From: Fimbriimonadaceae bacterium
GTDB taxonomy: Bacteria; Armatimonadota; Fimbriimonadia; Fimbriimonadales; Fimbriimonadaceae
NCBI GenBank assembly: GCA_023957775.1
Contig: JAMLGR010000005.1
Location: 1 to 64,000, forward strand
Length of the DNA: 64,000 bases
Direction: 5' to 3'
The stretch's first letter is position 1. Every line of letters begins with the position of its first letter. Under the pieces are notes generated by a model, which worked only from the letters and a program-made list of their open reading frames with translations, was not told the DNA's origin and did no database searches. The position numbers and the translations under genes are program-made. Positions 58,649 to 64,000 of this stretch are shown one piece after another.

Positions 58649-60949
58649 CTACGCATCGGGCTTCAATTCGACCTTCAGCGTGGAGTAGCCGTCGATCTCG
58701 AAGTGCTCCACTCGGATCCGGTGCGCTCCGCCCAACTTCAGCTTCGCCGTGTCCAATGTCGGGCCGTGGTACGTCCAGTTGTCGATCACCACCTTCCCAT
58801 CGACCCAAACGCGCACGCCGTCGTCGCTCGTGACGTTCAGCGTGTACTCGCCGGCAGGGACCTCGAACTTGCCTTCGGCGAGCGTGGCGAAGTAGTTGTC
58901 GGGGACGCCGGCGCCGGGGGAGCCGCCCCAGGCGTAGTTGATCGTGTCGGTCTTCTCGGTCTTGAGCGGCGTGCCTTCGAGCAGCTTGTGGAAGGCATCG
59001 AGCATCGTGCGCGGTTCTTGGGTGGCCTTGTCGTAGGCGAACCACTTCACCGTCCAGTCGATCGGCGTGAAGAACTTCCGGTACTCGAACCGAACGGCCT
59101 TGCCCGCGGGAATCCGTTGCCCAAAGGGCGTGACGACCGCCGCGCCCCGGTACTCGAAATCGAGGAGCAGGTCCGTGGCCTTGCCCGGCGCGACGCGGAC
59201 GTCCACCCAGCCGGGAACGTCGCCGCTCGACGCCGAGAGGGTGGCCCCGCGAAACGTCGTGGCGTTCCATTTGCCCTTGGGCCCGAGGATCTGGAAGCGG
59301 AGCGACCCATCGGCGTTCTTGCCTCGCGGCCAGAGCTTTGGCGATTTGAAGTCGTACGGGCCCCACTCGTCCACGAGGATGTACATGCGGCCACGCAGGG
59401 TGCCCGGGCGAAGGAAGGGGTTGCGGCCTCCGGGCAGCGGCTTCGGGGCGAGCGTGCGAATCTCGCTTTCCAGCGCGCGCGTCGAGGTCTCTCCCAACAG
59501 GCGCCGAGGGCCTTCGGGGGCGGTCCACGGCGAATAGGGTTCCCACCCTGTTGCGAATCGCTGCAGATACGTCGGCGACTGTTCGGCGGCAACGGGGACG
59601 AGCAATCCGCTGCCCTGCATCACGGCAGGCGAAGGGCTCGCGCCGGTCTCGGAGTTGTTCTCAAACGCGGATGCTTTGGTTGGCGAGTTCGGAGCGTAGA
59701 GCTGCGCGACGCGATCGAACACGTTGTCGCGCACGACGAATCCCGCCGAATTGCGCAACCGGAACGCGGCCCCGGCGATGTCCTCGAACACGTTCCCCTC
59801 GACCAGCGTGTCCCGGCTGCGGGTGTCGCGGTTCTTCGGGTAGGCCCAGTTCGGGTCCTGCGTATCGTTCTGCCAGAACGCCAAGGCGGTGAGGTCGCGC
59901 CGAAACACGTTGCCGCGCACGGCGATGTCCTGGCCGTGCTCCAGCGCGATCCCCTCGGCGTTGAGGCCGAAGACGTTGCCCAACACCTTCGTGTCGTACG
60001 AGTAGCCGCCCCAGATGCCGTGCCAGCACTCGAGGATCAAGTTGTTGGCGAACGTGTTTCGGCTGAAGGTCGCCTCGATGCCGTTCGTCGGCGCGTGGCT
60101 GAAGTCGTTGGCGTAGAGCAGGTTGTCGTTGCACCCGCCGCGACCCGTGTCCATCGTCGTCTGTCCCGCCCAGAGGAAGAACCCGTCGCCCCCGTGCGTC
60201 ACCGAGTTGTAGGCGAACGTGTTGAAGTTGCTCTGCTCGTAGACCAGAATCCCCGCGGAGTCCTGCCCGCGGTTGTAGACGCCCTCGCTGTGGCCCCGAA
60301 CGCACCAGTCGATGTTGTTGTGCATCACCACGTTGCGGCTGGAACGGTACATCCCGAGACCCAGGGCGCTCAAAAACGAGAAGTTGTTGTTCCAAATCTT
60401 GCCGTTATCACACTCAGTGAGCATCAGGCCCGATTGGCCGCCGACCACGGTGCACCCCCGGACTTCGAACCCCCCGCAGCCCCGCAGGTAAATCCCCTCG
60501 CCGTAGCGAAGCCACTCGTCCTTCTCGTTCTGGTGGAAGGACATCCAGTCCGCACCGTCCTCCCGCTCGAGGGTCGAGAGCAGGTGTTGCTTCCAGTTGT
60601 AGGAGAAGTCGGAGTCGAGAATCTTGAGTCCGGGCACGTTTCGGGCGATCAAGCCGTGGCGGTAACCCCGCACCACAAGGTTCTTGATCGTCACGTTCTT
60701 GCCCTTGACGATCACCCCCGTACCGGCGCGCTGGTCCGGGGCGGTGTCCGGAGGCGTGCCCTCGAGGACCGCGCCGTGGAAGTCCACCGTGATCCCATCG
60801 CCCTCGACCACGATCGCCGCGCTCGAGCCGTCGTCCGAGGCGTTGGGCAAGGCGTAGACCCCCTTGGCGACCGTCGCACTCTTCGAGAGAACCAGGCCGG
60901 GAGTCAGGCGGACCTGTTGGAAGGAAAGGGCAAGAAGCACGGGCAGCAT
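58649..60949 (-). CDS. Secreted right-handed beta-helix protein with C-terminal PA14-like domain
   Basis: A 766-residue exported protein with a short signal helix ('MLPVLLALSFQQV'). About residues 30-400 are parallel beta-helix (NosD/PbH1-type) repeats such as 'GVIVKGKNVTIKNLVVRGYR', 'NGIEATFSRNTFANNLIL' and 'DIAVRGNVFRRDLTALAFWQ', typical of polysaccharide-binding or lyase-like proteins. The C-terminal 100 residues look like PA14: 'YTLNVTSDDGVRVWVDGKVV' and 'HRIRVEHFEIDGYSTLKVEL'. The middle has no recognised motif. Probably binds or cleaves carbohydrate outside the cell. The open frame continues far upstream, antisense to the efflux gene; I start at ATG 60949 where the signal peptide begins. 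Confidence 0.82.
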   Translation of the reverse strand: MLPVLLALSFQQVRLTPGLVLSKSATVAKGVYALPNASDDGSSAAIVVEGDGITVDFHGAVLEGTPPDTAPDQRAGTGVIVKGKNVTIKNLVVRGYRHGLIARNVPGLKILDSDFSYNWKQHLLSTLEREDGADWMSFHQNEKDEWLRYGEGIYLRGCGGFEVRGCTVVGGQSGLMLTECDNGKIWNNNFSFLSALGLGMYRSSRNVVMHNNIDWCVRGHSEGVYNRGQDSAGILVYEQSNFNTFAYNSVTHGGDGFFLWAGQTTMDTGRGGCNDNLLYANDFSHAPTNGIEATFSRNTFANNLILECWHGIWGGYSYDTKVLGNVFGLNAEGIALEHGQDIAVRGNVFRRDLTALAFWQNDTQDPNWAYPKNRDTRSRDTLVEGNVFEDIAGAAFRLRNSAGFVVRDNVFDRVAQLYAPNSPTKASAFENNSETGASPSPAVMQGSGLLVPVAAEQSPTYLQRFATGWEPYSPWTAPEGPRRLLGETSTRALESEIRTLAPKPLPGGRNPFLRPGTLRGRMYILVDEWGPYDFKSPKLWPRGKNADGSLRFQILGPKGKWNATTFRGATLSASSGDVPGWVDVRVAPGKATDLLLDFEYRGAAVVTPFGQRIPAGKAVRFEYRKFFTPIDWTVKWFAYDKATQEPRTMLDAFHKLLEGTPLKTEKTDTINYAWGGSPGAGVPDNYFATLAEGKFEVPAGEYTLNVTSDDGVRVWVDGKVVIDNWTYHGPTLDTAKLKLGGAHRIRVEHFEIDGYSTLKVELKPDA

Positions 60950-60960
60950 GTTCGCATTAT

Positions 60961-61142
60961 GGGACGGAGACGGGAATCGGGAGACGGGAGACGGGAATCG
61001 GGAATCGGGAATCGGGAGCGCCTCCCAGTCATCCCGAGCGAAGTCGAGGGAACTGCCTCCGCAGGACTCACGGGATCGCGACAGCCGCCCCAGTCGCGCT
61101 CGGCTTCGACCTCCAGATCCCTCGACTTCGCTCGTGATGACT
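60961..61142. repeat. Family D reiteration followed by a full family B element
   Basis: Reiterated 'gacgggaatcgggagacggg' and 'aatcgggaatcggga' (60961-61017) lead into a family B element (61028-61142) with ends 'gtcatcccgagcgaagtcg' and 'cgacttcgctcgtgatgac'. These fill most of the 264-nt gap between the beta-helix gene and the divergent efflux gene. Confidence 0.85.
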
Positions 61143-61213
61143 GGGGAGCGCTCTTTGCGCCCTCCGCGCGCCCGGAACGACGCCCGGTTCGGCGCGCGTA
61201 AAATAGAGCGTTC

Positions 61214-62863
61214 ATGTCGCGATTCAAAAAGACGCTGTGGATCGGGGCGCCGATCGTCATCCTTGCTGCCCTGGTCGGTTGGCGGTTTGCCAACAAGCGC
61301 GCAACGGAGGGCGAACAGACCCAGCAGATGCAGGCCCGCCAAGGGGGCGCACCACCCGTGGAACTGGCGGTCGCGGGCCCTCGGACGATCGTCGAGGGCA
61401 CGAACGCGGTGGGCACGGCCGAAGCGGTGCAGCAGGCGGCCCTCGCGCCCAAGGTGAGCGGTCGGATCGAGTTCCTGCAGGTGCGCGAAGGCGATTCGGT
61501 GAAAGTCGGCCAGGTCCTCGTGCGCATCGACCCCAGCGAGATTCAGGCGCAGGTGCTCCAAAACGAAGCCAACGTGGCGCAAGCCCGGGCTCGCCTCGCA
61601 CAGGCGCAGCTCAACCAGAACCCCACCGAAGTCGGCGTCCAAGGGCAGATCCGAACCCAAACCGCAGGCCTCACCAGCGCCCGCGCGGACTTTGAGCAGG
61701 TCAAGAGCAACCTCGAATCGCAGATCGCGTCCGCCGATGCGCTCGTCGCCCAAGCCGAGGCGCGGCTGCAGTCGGCCAAGGCGCAAGCCGGCAACGCGCA
61801 AGCCGTGCTCGACCGGGAGCTGGCGAGCCTTGCGAACGCCCAGACGCGCCTCACCCGCACCGAGAACCTCTACAAGCAAGGGTTCATCGCCGCACAGGAG
61901 GTGGACGACGCCCGCACCGCCGTCGAGGTCCAAAAGCAAACCGTGGAGGTCTCGCGCGGCCAGCTCAAAGCAGCGACTTCGGCCGTCGCCAGCGCACAGT
62001 CGGACCTGAAGGTCGCCACCAACCAAGCCTCCATCGTTCGCCGCAAGGGCACGTCCGACATCGCCGCCGCGCAGGCCAAGGTGGACCAGGCGTCCGCGGG
62101 CCTCGACGTCGCCAGCGCCAACAAGGCGCAGGACCCGGCGTACCGCCAGAACCTCGCCGCCCTGAAGGCCAGCGTCGAGGCGGCGGAGGCCCAGCTTCGG
62201 CAAGTGCGCGCCCAGTTGGCGCAAACCGTGCTCGCCTCCCCGATCGACGGCTCGGTGACCCAGCGCAACGGCGACCCCGGTTCGCTGGCCACGCCCTCCC
62301 AGCCCGTGCTCGTCGTCGAGAGCATCGACACGCTCTTCGTCGTCGCGTCGCTGCCGCTCGAGCAGAGCGGGAACGTGCGCGTGGGGCAAGGGGTCGAGAT
62401 CACGTTCGACGCCATGCCGGGGCGCAAGGTCGAGGGCACCCTGTCCAACATCAATCCCTCGGCGGACCTGCAGAGCCGCCAGTTCGGCATCCGCATCCGT
62501 GTGCCGAACCCGGACCATGCGATCAGGCCCGGCATGTACGGGCGCGCGACGATCGTGAGCAAACGCGTCGAAGCCGCCGTCGCCGTGCCTCGCGAAGCCG
62601 TGCGGAAGACGCCCGCCGGCGAGCGGATGGTCACGGTGGTGGACGCGGAAAGCGTCGCCCACGACCGCAAGGTGACGGTCGGGGCGGAGGACGCCAGCCA
62701 TGTGGAGATCACGAGCGGACTGAAACCGGGAGAGAAAGTGGTGACCCTCGCCTACCGCCCGGCGCGCGACGGCCAAAAGGTGAGCACGGGCGAAGAGAAG
62801 CCTCGCGGCGGACCGGGAGCCCCAGGGGGCCAGGGCGGACGTCCCCAGGGGCAACGGCCTTGA
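61214..62863 (+). CDS. RND efflux membrane-fusion (periplasmic adaptor) protein
   Basis: A 549-residue adaptor linking an RND pump to an outer-membrane channel. N-terminal anchor helix ('KTLWIGAPIVILAALVGWRF'), biotinyl-lipoyl half-motifs ('AALAPKVSGRIEFLQVREGD' and 'TVLASPIDGSVTQRNGDPGS'), then a long alpha-helical hairpin (about residues 110-340, rich in Ala/Gln/Glu), beta-barrel ('VGQGVEITFDAMPGRKVEGT') and membrane-proximal domain. The hairpin is about twice the usual length, suggesting a long reach. The Gly/Pro-rich C-terminus ('GGPGAPGGQGGRPQG') is disordered. The stop overlaps the start of the pump gene (TTGA). Confidence 0.92.
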   Translation: MSRFKKTLWIGAPIVILAALVGWRFANKRATEGEQTQQMQARQGGAPPVELAVAGPRTIVEGTNAVGTAEAVQQAALAPKVSGRIEFLQVREGDSVKVGQVLVRIDPSEIQAQVLQNEANVAQARARLAQAQLNQNPTEVGVQGQIRTQTAGLTSARADFEQVKSNLESQIASADALVAQAEARLQSAKAQAGNAQAVLDRELASLANAQTRLTRTENLYKQGFIAAQEVDDARTAVEVQKQTVEVSRGQLKAATSAVASAQSDLKVATNQASIVRRKGTSDIAAAQAKVDQASAGLDVASANKAQDPAYRQNLAALKASVEAAEAQLRQVRAQLAQTVLASPIDGSVTQRNGDPGSLATPSQPVLVVESIDTLFVVASLPLEQSGNVRVGQGVEITFDAMPGRKVEGTLSNINPSADLQSRQFGIRIRVPNPDHAIRPGMYGRATIVSKRVEAAVAVPREAVRKTPAGERMVTVVDAESVAHDRKVTVGAEDASHVEITSGLKPGEKVVTLAYRPARDGQKVSTGEEKPRGGPGAPGGQGGRPQGQRP

Positions 62864-64000
62864 ACATCGCGAAGTTCTCCGTTTCGCGTCCCGTCGCGGT
62901 CACGATGCGGATCGCTGCGTTGGTGCTTTTGGGCCTCGTCTGCTTCACCAGACTTCCGATCGATCTGCTGCCGCGCGTCCAGATTCCTACCGTGGCCGTC
63001 TCGGTGGGCTGGCCCAACACTTCGCCCGAGGAGATGGAGACCCAGGTCGCCCGCCCCATCGAACAGGCCGTTTCCACCGTGCCCGGCCTCGACATGGTCA
63101 GCTCGAACTCCTCGCTCGGAAGCGCCTTCGTGCGCGTTCAGTTCGATTACGGAGTGGACATCGACGCGGCGGCGATCGACGTGATGCAGGCCGTGCAGCG
63201 CGCCAAACGCGCGTTCCCCAACGATCCCACGCTCAGCGAACCCACGGTCTTCAAATTCGACCCGTCGACGCTCCCGATCCTCATGTACGGGGTTTCGGGC
63301 GAACCCGACCTCGTGAAGCTGCGCGACATGATGAACACCGAGGTCAGCCCGATCTTGGAGTCCGCAGGCGGCGTCGCCCAGGTCAACGTCGGTGGGGGTC
63401 AAGATCGGGCGATTCTGGTGGACGTCGATCCCGCGAAGCTACAGGCGTTCCGCCTCTCGATCGCCGACGTGTCGCGCCGCCTGAGGGAGGAGAACATCAG
63501 CCTTCCGGCGGGCATCACCCGCGAAGGGAACACCGAGTACGGCATCCGCGCGATCGGCTACTTCCAGTCGATCGACGACCTGAAGAACGTCCCGCTGGGG
63601 AACCGCGACGGCCGGCTCATCACGTTGAGCCAGGTGGCCGACGTGCGCGATGCGAGCCAGGAGGCGCGTTCGTTCACCAGCATGGACGGCGAGCCCGCGC
63701 TGGTCGTCACGATCACCAAGCAGAGCGACGCGAACACGGTCAGCACCGCCGAGAACGTCAAGGAGAAGGTCGCCGAGCTTCAACAGCGCTATCCGAATCT
63801 GAAGTTCAAGGCCGCGTACGACCAGTCGCGCTTCATCGAGAGCTCCATCTCGGATCTGGAGGAGACCGCGATCATCGGCGCGGTGCTGGCGATCCTCATC
63901 ATCACGTTCTTCTTGCGCAATTTGCGCAGCACGTTCGTGGTGGCCCTTTCGATCCCGACCTCCATCATCTCGACCTTCGCGCTGCTCTACTTCTGCGGCT
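62860..64000 (+). CDS. RND-family efflux transporter permease (AcrB/MdtB type), 3' truncated by window edge
   Basis: The first 380 residues of an inner-membrane RND pump starting at TTG 62860, overlapping the adaptor stop. Characteristic N-terminus 'FSVSRPVAVTMRIAALVLLG', porter-domain sequence 'VSVGWPNTSPEEMETQVARP' and 'VDVDPAKLQAFRLSIADVSR', and the start of the transmembrane core 'ETAIIGAVLAILIITFFLRN' with 'STFVVALSIPTSIISTFALL'. It resembles the multidrug HAE1/MdtB branch. Drug or metabolite export is expected; the substrate is unknown. The gene runs off the right end. Confidence 0.93.
   Translation, partial: MNIAKFSVSRPVAVTMRIAALVLLGLVCFTRLPIDLLPRVQIPTVAVSVGWPNTSPEEMETQVARPIEQAVSTVPGLDMVSSNSSLGSAFVRVQFDYGVDIDAAAIDVMQAVQRAKRAFPNDPTLSEPTVFKFDPSTLPILMYGVSGEPDLVKLRDMMNTEVSPILESAGGVAQVNVGGGQDRAILVDVDPAKLQAFRLSIADVSRRLREENISLPAGITREGNTEYGIRAIGYFQSIDDLKNVPLGNRDGRLITLSQVADVRDASQEARSFTSMDGEPALVVTITKQSDANTVSTAENVKEKVAELQQRYPNLKFKAAYDQSRFIESSISDLEETAIIGAVLAILIITFFLRNLRSTFVVALSIPTSIISTFALLYFCG

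Noticed and set aside
60950-62854. Upstream extension of the beta-helix frame to 62854 on the minus strand
   Set aside because: The extension is antisense to the RND adaptor and through repeats, and a proper signal peptide begins at 60949.

Overview
The window is GC-rich, densely packed chromosomal DNA from a diderm bacterium. Support for an LPS-type outer membrane comes from fabZ-lpxA-lpxB, an LptC/OstA-like protein, a porin-like protein, an RND efflux pair and several lipoproteins. Two PEP-CTERM-type proteins, a tricorn-type protease, a fused homocysteine methyltransferase/MTHFR, frequent GTG/TTG starts and 4-nt stop/start overlaps, together with abundant intergenic repeats, make Armatimonadota (Fimbriimonadia-like) my best guess. 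That placement is inference only; no rRNA gene is present to confirm it.

Layout. 1-5.3 kb: repeat DNA, a SAM methyltransferase, an ECF sigma factor with two overlapping membrane-protein genes, and a HisC-like aminotransferase. 5.3-10.2 kb: an ABC ATPase without a permease, a long repeat array ending in a parS-like site, valS, then more repeats. 10.2-17.6 kb: a ComEC split into two coupled genes, a DciA/DUF721 gene, a tricorn-like protease, recF and an intergenic patch with weak origin-like features. 17.6-24.7 kb: RDD and DUF58 proteins, a DCC-family protein, an acyl-CoA synthetase, a DgcA/DgcN-like pair and an NlpC/P60 hydrolase. 24.7-29.9 kb: purS-purQ, an unrecognised 570-residue protein, an oxidoreductase, a PEP-CTERM protein behind a sigma-54-type promoter, and a HAD hydrolase. 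30-34.1 kb: a metzincin-like protease, fused HMT-MTHFR and tandem metallophosphoesterases. 34.2-37.2 kb: a zinc/manganese uptake cluster (outer-membrane protein, binding protein, permease) with no ATPase. 37.5-43.4 kb: a PAS-GGDEF diguanylate cyclase, pcm, tRNA-Arg(UCU), a second PEP-CTERM protein, a gluzincin-like protease and a Tat-exported oxidoreductase. 43.4-49.3 kb: a secreted caspase-like protease convergent with a FecR-like/CHASE2 gene pair, then an M1 aminopeptidase. 49.4-58.3 kb: a four-gene envelope operon divergent from fabZ-lpxA-lpxB. 58.6-64 kb: a secreted beta-helix/PA14 protein and an RND pump cut by the window edge.

Four families of dispersed intergenic repeats (called A-D here) fill most of the non-coding space. 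Family A arrays usually lie just after a gene's stop codon in the same orientation as that gene. In places repeats supply a gene's last codons and its stop. No insertion-sequence transposase, integrase, prophage or CRISPR array was seen. The most unusual gene grouping is the caspase / FecR-like / CHASE2 locus.
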